A stretch of DNA of 64,000 nucleotides from Epichloe hybrida (GCA_019022495.1 JAFEKR010000002.1:186001-250000), one strand, 5' to 3'; counted from the stretch's first letter, positions 39,501 through 51,474 are shown. A program made the numbers and translations. The notes: a model not told the origin generated them from the sequence alone.

Positions 39501-42110
39501 TATTTTAAATCCTAAGTTTAGCGATTTAGTTAATATAGTTAATTACGTTTAACGCTATAAGTGCATAAGTATATACTATTAGCGTTATAAGTAACTACCT
39601 AATAGGGAATTAATAGAGGAGATATACTACTAATTTCACTTTCTATAAGTATATTATAAAGAGCTAATTATTATAAGGGACTTAAACTTGCAGTATCTTA
39701 TATTTAATAGGGCTTAGAATAATGCCTTTCTAAATAACTTTAGCCCTATAGTTATAGTCTTATAGCTTACTAATATTAACTTTACGCCCTATATAGGCAT
39801 ATATACTATTATTGCCTATATAGTAAAGTACTATAGTAAGGCTAAATAATAATTAAAGAGCTTCTAGGACATAGCTAAGGAGATACTACCTAGGGTTAAT
39901 GTAAGTTATAGGCTTGTTAGATTTATAGCTAAGTTTATAAACAAACTTATTACTAAAAGAGACTAGTTTATATAAGAGGTCCTGTATCTATTACTTAACC
40001 TTAACCTTTAAGAAGGATTGCATATTATTTATAGTATTAATTGCTATTTACCTAATAAGTATTAGTAAGCGGATTATTTACTTACTAAGGGTGAAGATTA
40101 GGTTTAATAGACTTTAAATTCTTACTAGAAGTATTTAAATTACCCTATAAACCTATAGGATCTTTATTATTTTTAGTTCCTAACTTATATTAACTTCTCT
40201 AAGAAGCCTAAGCATTAGTAAGAGTTCCCTTATATGCCTAACTAGGTCCTAAATTACTTCCTACAGTATAAGGCTAATCCTAATAATAAAAGCTTTAAGG
40301 ATTTCTATAGAGTAAAGCTTATACTAAACTATCCTTACACTAACTATAACTAGCTTAAGACTATAGAGAAAGAGAGTTTTACTATGTTTTATAAGGTATA
40401 TATATATTATTAAAGAGTTTACACTAGCGCTTACTATTATAATTACTATAGGGAGCTACCTCCTATAGGAGAAGATAAGTTTAAGGAAGACCCTTAGTAA
40501 GAAAATAAGGTTTAGCTAGAGGCTTAGTAGGAAATAGCTACCTAGATTTTATGTATTAAGCTTAATATAGATAAGGTTAAATTGCTTAAGAACTGTGATT
40601 ATAATTTAGCCTATAATTAGCGAAATTATATTAGAACCTATCCTAATCTTCTAGCGTAAAAGAGAGAGTACTAGAATAACCTTAAAGAGTCTTTTACTAT
40701 TACTATTACTCCTTAGGATTCTCTAAGTAACTAGAATATTATAAGTCTTAATCTAAAGTAATGCCTTATCTTTAATATATATATTTGCTACCTTAAGGAT
40801 ACTCTTAATTTAAATAAGTAAATACCTAAATTAATTCTCCTATAGGTTAATAGCTAGGGAGGTATAGGGAAATTATTTATAATTCACGCTGTTTCTACGG
40901 CATTAGAATACCACGCCCTAGGATGTATTATGTAAGCTACCCCTACTAGAATTGCTGCTAATAGTATTAATAAAATAACATTATATTTGCTACTATATCT
41001 TCTAGTCTTAAGGTAGATTATAACCTTACCTAAGCTATTAACTAATAAGCTCTCTAATTTATAAGGCACCTTATAAATAGTTAAATATATTATTATTAAT
41101 AAGAAGTCTATAATTAGGCTTAAGATGCTTTACTCTATTAACTAATAACTTTATTAGATCTTTTCTAATTTAGAGGACTACTTTAGTAGCTATAGCGTAA
41201 TTCTCTTTAGTAACTTTTACTAGCTTTTACCTATCTTTAAGAAGCCTCTCTATAGCACTAAGAGACTTATAAATAATATAGATCTAGCTAGGCATAATGC
41301 CTATTAGGCCTTTAATAAGACTATTATTCTTTAGTAAGTTATTTGCTAATAAGGTAATGCATAAGCACTATTCTATAAAGCTCTCTAGGGCCTTTGTTTA
41401 GCTTAGCTATTTATTAACTATTAGCGGCTTCTTTACTTATGAGTTTAATTATAGCTCTTGCCTCTAGAGGTTAATTTATTTGTAAATGCGGTCTGTATTT
41501 ACTACACATAATAGTAAGTCTAAGATTATAACTATAACTATATAGAAAGGCTTACGTTACTAATTATTTAGGTTTATATAACACATATTAGCGAATTTAG
41601 GCATAATGCTAATTCTTAGATAGCAAGAAACCTTTACTAGACTTTGCTAATTTATATTAGAGTAAGGGTTATGCTAATAGAGAATATCTAGATGCTTATA
41701 GGCCTTATTAATAGTGCTATAGGGATTATAGAAGATATTTGCTAGGATTAAGATATTACTAATCCTTGCTAATAGGCTTCTAATATTATATTTATGTAAA
41801 TAGATAAATACGCAGGGCTGCCTTTCTTTACAAAGCCTAATAAGGCTACTATTATTCTTATTTTCTAAGCGTACCGCGAGTTTATTAAGGGTAGTAATCT
41901 ATATAGCTAGTGTTAATTCCCTTTTATAATTACATATAGTATTACTATATATAAGTTATAGGGCATTACTCTTAATAAGGTAGTGGCTAATATCTCTATA
42001 AAGGAGTTTATAATAGGCCTTATGTATGTCACTATCTTAAGAGTAAAGACACTTAAGGGCATTATGTTTAATACTCCTTTTAATCTTAGCACTCTTACTT
42101 CCTAAACTAA
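36600..42110 (+). pseudogene. Decayed Helitron Rep/helicase gene
   Basis: Signatures run in order. Near 38,040-38,230 is the helitron N-terminal pattern with MLIAKVYIYI, KGYVVNFIKN and LPRDLNIIIL. Near 39,320-39,355 is GSPYTYCLFWI, explained as the Rep HxH metal motif (HTH) with both His turned to Tyr by C-to-T. Near 39,810-39,845 is AYIVKYYSKA, the Rep catalytic Tyr region. Near 40,856-40,890 is GGIGKLFIIHAVSTA, a damaged Walker A (GxxGTGKSF). Near 41,940-42,060 are SITIYKLQGITLNK and GLMYVTILRVK, the C-terminal helicase motifs. No intact reading frame remains. Confidence 0.8.
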
Positions 42111-42224
42111 CCTAAAGACTAACCTAAGGGCTCTTAACACGCGGTAATAAGAGGTAGAAATAATTCACGCTATGTAATAGCTAGTTAAAGCTAATATATC
42201 TTATTAGATAAAGAAATTCTAATA

Positions 42225-42720
42225 AGTTTAGATAATAAAAGCTTTATTATTAATAATAATAAGGTGATTAAGCTACCTCCGTATATTAACCTATTTAGAT
42301 AATAAGAGCTTTATTATTAATAATAATAAGGTAATTAAGCTACCTTCGCATATTAACCTAGCTTAGACCCCTCCTACTACTTAGATTATTAGAGAGGGAA
42401 AGGAAAGGGACTATTATTTGCCAAGATATTACTTCTCCTTTAATATCTGTAAAGTGATGTCTTAGCAAAGCTAGTATTATAATTATTAACGACAATAAGG
42501 TAATTAAGCTACCTTCGCATATTAACCTGTTTAGATAATAAGAGCTTTATTGTTAACGATAACAAGGTGATTAAGCTACCTCTGCACATTAACCTAGCTT
42601 AGACCCCTCCTGCTACTTAGATTATTAAAGAGGGAAAGGAAAGGGACTATTATCTGCTAAGATATCACTTCTCCTTTAATATCTGTAAAGTGATGTCTTA
42701 GTAAAGCTAGTATTATAGGA
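42225..42720. repeat. Nested tandem repeats at the 3' side of the Helitron
   Basis: A ~65-bp unit (AGATAATAAGAGCTTTATT... AAGCTACCTTCGCATATTAACCT) occurs four times in two pairs. Each pair is followed by a ~120-bp unit containing GAGAGGGAAAGGAAAGGGAC and TAAAGTGATGTCTTAG (about 42,361-42,480 and 42,600-42,718), so the whole ~240-bp block is duplicated. Copies differ mainly by transitions. This is not a CRISPR array: there are no unique spacers of even length. Confidence 0.85.
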
Positions 42721-42800
42721 GGAATTAAGTTACGTATGATTATTATATATGAGTTTAATAGTTATATATTATGTATAAATTTAATCGTTATGTATGAATT

Positions 42801-43292
42801 TAATAACCGTGTGCACTTTAACTAGGATAGAACGGAAGCGGATAATAGTTAGCCTGGGCGAATACCCACGCTTTCCCTGCGCCTATGATGCCGATAAATT
42901 CGGGCAGCCATAAGGATCTTGTATCGCAAAACCTGCCATATGTCCCCCCAACACTCGTCTCTCAATCCCAATGGTGCCCTTCGGAGTCAACACTCTTTAC
43001 TCGTCTGCTTTCGTAGTGCCATAACCAGAGCAACTCTCATTATGCTGAAATACCCGCGAGTCCCGAATCCAATTACTCATCAGCCGAGGTTCATCTTCAG
43101 TTGGGTTATAGGTGATAAAGTAACGAGTCATCTCAAGTTTGGACCTAGTTGTAATAGAAAAGAGATTTGAATATCAGCTATGACACATAATTTACCTCCA
43201 GACTTAGATTCATTTAAACCTCTAAACACATACATTAACTCTTTTAGCATCAAGATAGCAAAATCTTGAATGCGAGTGCTTAACAAGCATCA
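42801..43292. other. Boundary between Helitron block and pseudogene block
   Basis: About 490 bp in which composition returns to normal near 42,820. No gene was recognised. Confidence 0.45.
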
Positions 43293-45427
43293 TCAGGAAG
43301 ACGTGTTGATTGATACCTTCACGATCAAATCTATTAGATCCGAGGGATTGCTAGGATTGTATGCCGACGGTAGTCCTGGACCTATCCAGACGATGGTAGC
43401 GATCAGCTTGAACATAGTTAGCATATGCAGGTCTGGAAGGGGTAAGACATAACTGACAGTATCGTCAAGGGTTTCCCCTCCAACTGATAGTATAGCGTCA
43501 ACGGACTTATTGGAAGCATGTCCAAGACGTGAGAGCTGACTAGTATGTAGCTTATGAACATAATAATTCTTCCCTAATGACTCCATTTGCCGAGCAACGA
43601 CTTTCTCGAACTGGCTCAAGATTGTTGTCAAGAATCAACGTGGCTGGACTACGGGAAGTACCTCCCCAAAAGAGATCACTCAAGAAGCTTTCATTTGTCT
43701 CAATGTACGTAGTAGCGATGTGGCCAATGATGCCACCGAGGACGGCTCCACATGGGCCAAAAAAACATACCTACTTCAGTAAGGAAAGTTTGTGGTATAA
43801 TAGCACGGGACCAGGAACTGATTTGGTAAGCCAGCTCTGCCTCCCAGTCCGGGGCCATTGATACAGAAACAAGCGAAAGGCCCACCGCAATTGGAAAAAT
43901 GGCTTTGCGAATAGGGCCTGCACGTCGTAATACCACGTCAAACTTGGCATTAGAACGACCCGCGCTGTACAGAACAGCAGTCATCACCTGTAGGGAGGTT
44001 AGAAGAATGCTTGTTGTTCTGCGCTCTGAATTCTTACTCGAGGCCTTTCTTCGGAAGTGAGTGCTGCGAAGTTTCTCTGGAAGAGCCGCTTGCTGTACTT
44101 GTCGAGATATATATCTAATCTCAAGCCAGCAGGCTTCCAAAACGCGGCAATAACTTGAGCTGGCGCGGAAGACCTCTGTCGTGTCTGTACCAGATACAGT
44201 TGTCTAATGGTATACGCTTTCCGGGCCCCCTTATCTAAACTCATGGTCCCACGCGCTACCAGTTCTTTGAGCTCTTTGGACGCTTTTGAAATAGCCGCCC
44301 CATATTCAGAGTGGATTAAACTGTCAGAGAGCAACAAGAAAGCCTAAAGATCCGTGAAAGCTTTAAGCACGATTAATAACATTTCCAAGGCTAGAATTTT
44401 AGTTAGCCTGTCAGACTTTTTGACATAAGTGCCAAACAGGCATGGCTTGGGTAAATGAGGCTGGCGAATCTCATCCGCCAAACGACTTTTCATCCACCCG
44501 TTTTGTTTCAAAGGCAACAATTTGGGGGTCGGCTTTGGCTTCTTGAATGAGCTCAGAGACATTTCTACCCTCTCTTTGATGTATATCATTCCCAGGCGAG
44601 ATTAGCCCGGGCAAATACACGAAGCCTGGCCACTCAGTTGGTACATAAATTCCCTGGGCATCTTCAGGAAATTTTTCAGGAAAATAGTCAACCTGATTCG
44701 GAGGAATTGTAATAGTGCTTTTTATGTAGCCCATGGTATTGAATCCGCAGACTCCTTGACTTTCACCACCATCACACAAATCTATAAGTGCAGGGATATC
44801 CATTTCATGGTCAGTGGCGCTGATGGTGTCCTTTCCCGGAGAGTCGCTGTGCGGGAAGAAGTTATAATCATCAAAATCGGTTCGGATGTAGATTCCGTCA
44901 AGAGATGTGGGACTTTATGCTGGCCAGTGAATAAGAGGACAAGTAACCCTCCGATAAACGTATCCACGAGTATTGAACGCCGCCACGATCGGATCCGCCG
45001 GTCTGAACGCTATTCTCTCGTTTATGGCCGCTATTATGCTGGGTGGGGTGTTGACGTTGTCGTCAATTCTGTAAAGAATGTCCGGTGAATTATCTTCGCC
45101 TGGCGTTTGTCAGGAAAACAATCTTGCTATTTCTCAATGATGAAGATAGCTACCTTGTTCAAATATCCATCCATGGTATTCCACTCTAATATAAAGGTCG
45201 CAGCCTGGTCTCCGTACGAATGTTGAGGTTTCGATGAGTGGCAATGACTTGATATATCCCAGACTGTTGAAAGCGTAGAATTGGACGGTGGGCCGCTTGG
45301 TAACGACCTCTTTCAGGCGGGGAATGTCTTGTTTATGCCTCTCGTAGTACGCCACGTTGTTATCAGGGAGATCCCAGCCCTCGAACTTCATGAAGATGCC
45401 GTCTCGCACGCCAATTGGTATTGCCAT
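43293..45427 (-). pseudogene. Tandem FNTxGY-repeat protein of unknown function, frameshifted
   Basis: From an ATG at 45427 (MAIPIGVRDGIFMKFEG) the minus strand shows at least four copies of a ~75-85 residue module: GIY(I/V)-x-(E/D)-aromatic, then PG..SPGNDI, then an L..A..P helix-like stretch, then a FN(T/S)xG(Y/W)xKS end. The ends are FNSLGYIKS, FNTRGYV, FNTMGYIKS and, broken by a +1 shift in an A run near 44,495, FETK|NGWMKS. Exon 1 (45154..45427) and exon 2 (from 45099) join cleanly, but the next join does not keep frame. A C-terminal region (43293-44337) contains a hydrophobic IFPIAVGLSLVSVSM stretch and another break at a T run near 43,770. I do not recognise the family with certainty. 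The pattern recalls PAN/apple-like modules without the cysteines. It could be one gene or two. Confidence 0.5.
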
Positions 45428-46571
45428 CGTTACATTATTTGGCGCACCTGGGAGAAAGCCGACTACAAATTTCTTCAACAATTGTCTTCAGATTTCGAGG
45501 GGAGGGAAAGGCGGGAAAGAAGCTGTCGAAGGATGCAGGCGATGTCAAAGAGTGATCAGAAGAGAAGAAGATGATGAGATGCTATCTAAGAATTCCTGAA
45601 TCTAACAGAGGGAAAAGTGAAGCTTTATATAAGCTTCAAAGCTCTGAAAAGAGACCTGAACAACAGAAGGGCTATCGGACAAATGAATCTTGGTCTGCAA
45701 ATGAAGCCTACGATGGAACACAGTAACAAACGCGATGCGGGAATCTGCATTAACAAGCGAAGAGGGGATGGCGATAGTGATGCCTGGATTTGAGGCTGCG
45801 ATGTGAAGGTGTGATTCTCAACAGAAACCACTAAAACAAGTATGCCGCGCAGAAAGGCGTGTCATATGCAACTGATGTGACAAATGACCTGACAAATGAC
45901 CTGACAAATGACGTGGCAACTATTGAAGAGGGGTTTGCATATTAAAGAGCGTTACATTAACGAGGAGCATGGTTGTCACACATATCCTATAGGTGGCCGA
46001 TATGCGACTGTATAATTCCAAGCATGTATTCAATGCAAGTAGTACTTATCACGACACAGGTGATTGAGTGACTGGTCATCTCATTATCCCAATCCTAAAG
46101 TAATGGCTCCGCTATTAAACTTTCTGATGAGGTTGGATCATGTATTCGAGACTGACGTGGCCAATATTTGACATACAAACGTAATATTAGCTGTCGGCAG
46201 TGGATAGCGAACTAGGATTGGGCGTATGTCAAATACTGAAACATGTGGAGGCTGTCTGAATTTGCATCACTATGTACGAAAGCATCATATATCCAAAAGA
46301 CTTGAGTCTTGGTATTCGCTATTTCTATGTGAAACTGTGGAATGAAATTCTTAAAGCTCCGTATCCAACTCATATTGGCCTGTCGTCATTCGTGAGATTT
46401 GAGCACATCTTATGAACCACAGTTGTTCGATTTCCTCGCTGTGGACTTGTGAACTATGGATATCAAAAACGTCTCTCAATTAGGCCGTCTCGCACAGAAA
46501 AGGCTTGCCCGTTAATCACACTGAAGCTGCGGTATATCAGCCCCCCCAAAAAAAGAAAAAAAAAAGAATTG
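45428..46571. other. Gene-free region between repeat-protein and urease pseudogenes
   Basis: About 1.1 kb with no recognisable gene. It contains three tandem 12-bp units at 45879-45914 and C/A runs near 46,540-46,565. Confidence 0.5.
45879..45914. repeat. Three tandem 12-bp units (GACAAATGACCT)
   Basis: Two exact units and a third ending GT. It lies about 450 bp upstream of the repeat-protein start codon, so it could be promoter sequence. No function is known. Confidence 0.85.
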
Positions 46572-49126
46572 ACAGCAAACCTCTGCCTTGGATTTAAGCT
46601 GAAGCGCCCTCTCGCTAGGCACTTATTGCTAGCAACCTTCTTGAGCTCATACGAGATGGAAGAAGTTCCGTTTTGGAGCTGGGCAAGCTAGGCGCTAACA
46701 TGCTCGGTTGCCGCCACGTACTTCCTTCTGTCTGTAGCACTTTGAAAAAAGTTCAGGTCGAAGGCACATTCAAATCGGGCATACATATTGTGACCATTAG
46801 CGACCCCATCTCCACAGATGAAGGCGACTTGAAATCAGCCCTCTGTGGAAGCTTTTTGCCAGTTCCAAACAGAGATTTATTCCCAAACCCAAATGACTCG
46901 GAATATGAGCCAGAAAGGCAACCTGGTGCTGTGGTGGTCGAGGAAGGTCGAGTCACTCTCAATGGACACAGGAGAAGAGTTCAGATTCGAGTAAATAACA
47001 GAGGAGACCGCCCTATTCACACTCGATCACATACCCAATTTTTGGAGGCGAATCCCCTGCTACGATTCGATCGTAGCAAAGCATATGGCTATCGCCTCGA
47101 CATACCTTCTGGGACGACCTTCCGCTTCGCGCCTGGGGATGCAAGGAGGGTTACCTTGGTGAAAATTGGTGGCAACATTATGATGAGCGGGGGCAACTGT
47201 CTGGCCTCTGGCTTTGTTGAACAATGTCGTGTTGACGAAATAGTGAAGAATTTGCAGAACAAGGGCTTTGCTCATGTTCCCTATCCTGACAAACCATATA
47301 TCGAGTGGCCATTGACCCTGTCTCGCTCTCAATACGCGGACATGTATGGCCCAACAACTGGAGATCGGGTGCGCTTGGGCCACACAGATCTCTGGATTAC
47401 AGTCGAAAGGGACTTTGCGTCGTACGGCGATGAATGCAAAGCTGGATATGGAAGAACCTTGCGTGACGGCATTGGTCAGGCTTCTGGGAGACCCGGTGAG
47501 CAATGCTTAGACTTGGTGATTGCAAATGCCCTCATTTTAGACTACACAGGTATATATAAAGCAGACATCGGAGTCAAAGACAGCGTCATCGTGGGAATTG
47601 GCAAGGCTGGTAACCCAGACACCATGGATGGGGTTACCGCGAACATGGTCATAGGTAGCTCGACAGCTATCGTGCCGGGAGAGGGTAAGATTATAACAGC
47701 TGGCGGCGTCGATACTGATTCAAGTCAGATAAGCGTTCAAAAGGCGCAGGAATCACTTGCTTCTGGTGTAACCACATTCTTTGGGGGTAGCATAGGGTCA
47801 AGGTAAGTGAAGTGAGCACTAGTGCCAATTCGTCATGGGTGTACACATGTTAATATATTAAGCAGCGCCAGAACCAATCATACTTCAGGAATGGCTAGCA
47901 TAGGCGCCCTTCTTCAGGACTACGACACGCTACCTCTGAAAATTAGATTGATCGGCACGGGTTCCGACTCAACTGTCGAAAATCTCCGCGAGCAAATCAC
48001 TGCTGGTGCTTGTGGCATGTGTGTCCAGGAATCTCGAGGAGCAACTCCCGCCACAATTGATGCTTGCTTAACCGCATGTGACGAATTTGATATTCAATGC
48101 ACTATCAGCACCGACACACTCAACGAGTTCGGGTATGTTGAAAGCTCTATCTCTGCCTTTAAGGACAGAACAGTCCTTACGTATCATACTGAAGGCGCTG
48201 GGGGCGGACATGTGCTTGACGTAATATCGCTTGCGGGACTCAACAATGTCCTGCCAGCATCCTCAAATGTGACCCGTCCATTCACACAAGACGGATCGGA
48301 CGAGCTGCTCGATATGGTCATGGCTAGTAACGATCTATCCAGAAGCGTCGACTCAGACTTCAGGTTAGCTGAGTCTCAGATCCGGACGCCAACCATCGCT
48401 GCAGAGGATGTTCTACACGACATGGGCGCTATTAGCATAATGAACTCTAGCTCCCAAGCCATGGGGCGCTGTGGAGAAGTCATATCATGTTGTTGGAACA
48501 CAGCACACAAGAATAAGCTCCAGAGAGACCCCGGGTCATTGTCCGACAATGCCCGAGTAAAGCAATACGTTAGCAAGTACACCATCAATCCAGCTATTGC
48601 CCAAGGCATTGGGCACATACTCGGCAGCGTGGAAGTTGTAAAATTGGCAGATATCGTTGTCTGGGACCCAGCGTGGTTCGGGACAAAACCCTCGTGCATA
48701 TTGAAGGGTGGTATGGTGGCTTGGGAGCAGACCGTAAGTGGACATGAAGGGTACTGAGCAGCATGACTTGGCCATAAGTGGCTAATATTCGTCGTCTCAT
48801 CTTCAGGGTAGCCCGAGCGGCTCGATTCCCACTACCCAACCTACTTTTTGGCCGCTCTGTACACAGATCGCTTGCCTCATCATCCAAAATACTAATCGTT
48901 AGCAATGAGAGCATCTCGTCTGGTAAAGTAGCCAGCTATGGGCTGCGCAGTCGGATCGAGGCAGTTCGTAACTGTCGCAGCATTTAAAGCTAGCATGCGT
49001 TTGAATAATGCAGTTCAAAAAATAGAAGTCGATCCAGAATCTTACACGGTCACGGCAAATTGGGAGGTAGTGGGATCAAGCCCGGCGGATGCGTTACCTC
49101 TGTCGCAGGCGCAATATGTGTTTTAA
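46572..49126 (+). pseudogene. Urease homologue (gamma-beta-alpha fusion) with lost nickel ligands and frameshifts
   Basis: Plant/fungal single-chain urease architecture. Gamma remnants ([11 protein letters not shown], then after a frame change and in-frame TAG at 46616, [13 protein letters not shown]) lead into a long open beta/alpha region ([55 protein letters not shown]). Introns at 47803..47865 and 48734..48806 splice exactly. Two further frame changes lie near 48,850 (T run) and 48,985. Against the Klebsiella numbering, nickel ligands are replaced: His134 Asp, His136 Ser, Lys217 Cys, His246 Ser, Asp360 Ser; only His272 remains. Catalytic His219 is Gln and His320 is Asn. It cannot be a working urease. 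The ligand changes include transversions, so RIP alone does not explain them. No urease accessory gene is adjacent. Confidence 0.9.
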
Positions 49127-49928
49127 TGACGGCGATAGCAAAGATACTGCATAATGCAGTGCTCGTTGTAGTCCCCGTGGAAATTGATGAGACCAAGTCT
49201 TCTTGAGGTTGGAGAGCTCAATGGCGCCTTTTCCGTTCTGTAGTGGTGCGCTTGTGCTTGCTTCTGCTTCGTATTGTTATTCGGAAGGTTACTTTGTCCT
49301 TTTCTTGTCGGCCAGCCTTCACACCTTCTTTTGTCATCACACTTTCTTGACATGCCAATGTTGATACACTACTGAGAATACAACTGGGAGAATGCGAACA
49401 CCGGAAGTGACGAGCAGGAGAGGAGGTGCTACCGCGCACCTGCAAATGTGGCATGTCCATCGGCAAAAAGGCTTGTACTGCAGCAATGCAAGACTGCTTC
49501 GACTAGATAGTTTGCTGTTGGTGACGCGAAATTTCACGAGTTAAATCTAAGGTCATCGCCTCTCGAACCCAGTTTCACCACCTTAACCAATTCCAAATCA
49601 CCATCTTTTTAGCCCCGCCACCTCCTTTCAACGGAAGTACATGTTGAAACGAGGACTCAAACTCACGCCCTGGAGGTTCGCTCACAGCAACTTTCCATTA
49701 GCCAACAGGCTGTGAAGAGTCAGACCATCAAAGTAATGGCCATGAATGGGTAAACGAAACTTTCACAATGACGCCAGCCAAAGCGAATAGGTCAAAGCCA
49801 GCTCGACAGCGTTATCAAACAGTTCGAGCCGGTCGAACTTGCTCAGAATCGCTCTTCAAGGCTAAAAGAATCGCACAACAGCGGCACTGGCGAAGCAAAC
49901 ATCATCCTTAGCAGCGCGAAATCGAGCC
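49127..49928. other. Spacer between urease and kinase pseudogenes
   Basis: About 800 bp without a recognisable gene. The last 200 bp may contain a degraded upstream exon of the kinase copy. Confidence 0.45.
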
Positions 49929-50540
49929 GTGCGTGGAGACGAGTTGGAAGGAGCGCCTCAAATGAAGAACAAGAAATTCACTCTTGTGAAGCAACCGGAG
50001 ACAACTGGATTGCATCTGGGAATGTTTGAGATCGGCGAGCCGCTGGGCAAAGGTAAATCTGGTCGTGTGTACTGGCACGCGACCGGCAACATGGATTTGT
50101 CTGTGCTTGAAAAGTTCTTCATAAGAGCGAACGACAAGAAGGCCGTGTCAAGAAACAGGTGCGCCGTGAAGCCACACGGTCACTTTCACGATTCGAAGCG
50201 CATTTTCCTCATCCTCGAGTTTGCCAGCCGCGGCGAGTTACAAAAGAACAAGTCGGTTTCCCGAGCTAAAGGCAACACAGTACGTGGCGCAAATGGCGAG
50301 TGCATTGCGCTACATGCACCACAAGCATGTGATACATCGCGATATTAAGCCTGAGAATATTCTGTTTAGGATTCACGGCGAGATCAGGATTTCAGATTTC
50401 GGCTGGAGAGCCCAGCAACCGTCGAAAAACATACTGCGAAACATTGGACTACTTGCCACCTGAGATGGTCACCTTCATCTCGAGGAACCCGGAGAACTCT
50501 TTTAATGAGAGGATTGACCTCCCTCCTTTTCTTCGATTGG
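49929..50540 (+). pseudogene. Aurora/Ipl1-type protein kinase fragment with deletions and frameshifts
   Basis: Aurora-specific stretches are clear: GMFEIGEPLGKGKSGRVY (glycine loop), [47 protein letters not shown] (catalytic loop), [11 protein letters not shown] and, in another frame, [10 protein letters not shown]. The section between the glycine loop and CAVK is replaced by unrelated residues, so the normal VAIK-Lys/alphaC-Glu region is gone. The frame changes twice, at about 50,225-50,265 and after DFGW near 50,405. The C-lobe is not recognisable beyond about 50,540. This is a decayed duplicate; the essential functional Aurora gene should be elsewhere. Confidence 0.85.
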
Positions 50541-51474
50541 TCCACCGAGAACCATACTAACAGTGTCAAAGCGACTTGTGGTCGACCCGCAAAAGAGGTA
50601 AACTCTTGAGGAAGTTCAACAACATTCATGGATCCTACAACACTGTCAATGGAATAGGTCTGCACTATCGGGTATTGTTCAAACTCCAAGCAGCTACGAA
50701 ATTCATGACACGTCACGGAAGGTGTATTCCGCTCCACTTCGGATCAGACAAGGAAAAAAAAAGAGCACGAAGGGCCGATGCCAGTGAATGCTTGAGCTCA
50801 ATCTTACCTTGGTACAGATGTGGTCTGGCCACGAACGCAAGACCGATTCGCTCGTTTCAGAAAGTTGCCTAACGCCGAACGGGCAGAATTGCGGGCAAAA
50901 TTTTCTCCTGTTTCTTCCCGGGAAACTCGAAGAAAAACACCAAGGTACCGCGATATTCCAGTATTATGCGGCGGCTGGCACAAACGCTGCGTGTCGGAAC
51001 GGTACCTGCATCCTGTTGGGGTAAGAAAGCGATACCGTCGGTGGTCGCGAGTTGAAGCCGCGAGCATTGATTGGGCTGTGAAGGGGCCTATTATTAGCAG
51101 GCGTACAAAACTAGACTGGACTGATTGGACGCACTAGCAAGGCTACTTTGCTACCGCACTGTACGGACTACCTGGTGCATAGTGAGCGTTCAAGGTGCGA
51201 CCGTAGTAATACTACGAGTAATACTACGGAGCTCGAGATTCGGGTTCTGGTTCGAGGTGAAAAAGAATTGAATCAAACGTACGTCAATGCAGCTACCCTG
51301 CAATGGGTGAAACAGACTGCCGCAACATTATCGCATGTGTGCTAGCCATTGTTGATTTACTGGTCAATACTCTACACATTTCAAGTATATTGCCAATACA
51401 AGAAAAAAGAAAAAAGTCCTCACATGGCATGTCTAGAGTTGAGAATTGGGGAGAATGTTCCTTTCCTTCTCAAT
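50541..51474. other. Spacer after kinase pseudogene
   Basis: About 930 bp with no recognised gene. The first part may be eroded kinase C-lobe. Includes the 3' flank of UGT copy 2. Confidence 0.45.

Larger units (their letters stand above)
35100..42800 (+). mobile_element. RIP-decayed autonomous Helitron (Rep-helicase), ends not resolved
   Basis: About 7.7 kb of very AT-rich DNA whose plus strand, read through stops, gives Helitron Rep and Pif1-like helicase signatures. No LTRs and no target duplication are expected for this class. I could not fix the 5' TC or 3' CTRR-hairpin ends because of mutation, so the limits are approximate and the block could contain additional nested repeats. Stops are mostly TAA/TAG where CAA, CAG or TGG are expected, as in RIP. 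Confidence 0.8.

Noticed and set aside
40884..41069. 61-aa minus-strand frame with a hydrophobic stretch
   Set aside because: It is antisense to the Helitron helicase remnant; hydrophobic residues follow from AT-rich codons.
42225..42720. Regular repeats that could suggest a CRISPR array
   Set aside because: Repeats are contiguous nested tandem units in eukaryotic transposon DNA, with no unique spacers.
49560..49625. tRNA-like A-box (TGGTTAAGGTG) and GGTTCGA on the minus strand
   Set aside because: The two boxes are only about 12 nt apart and the B-box lacks its 3' CC, so no cloverleaf can form.
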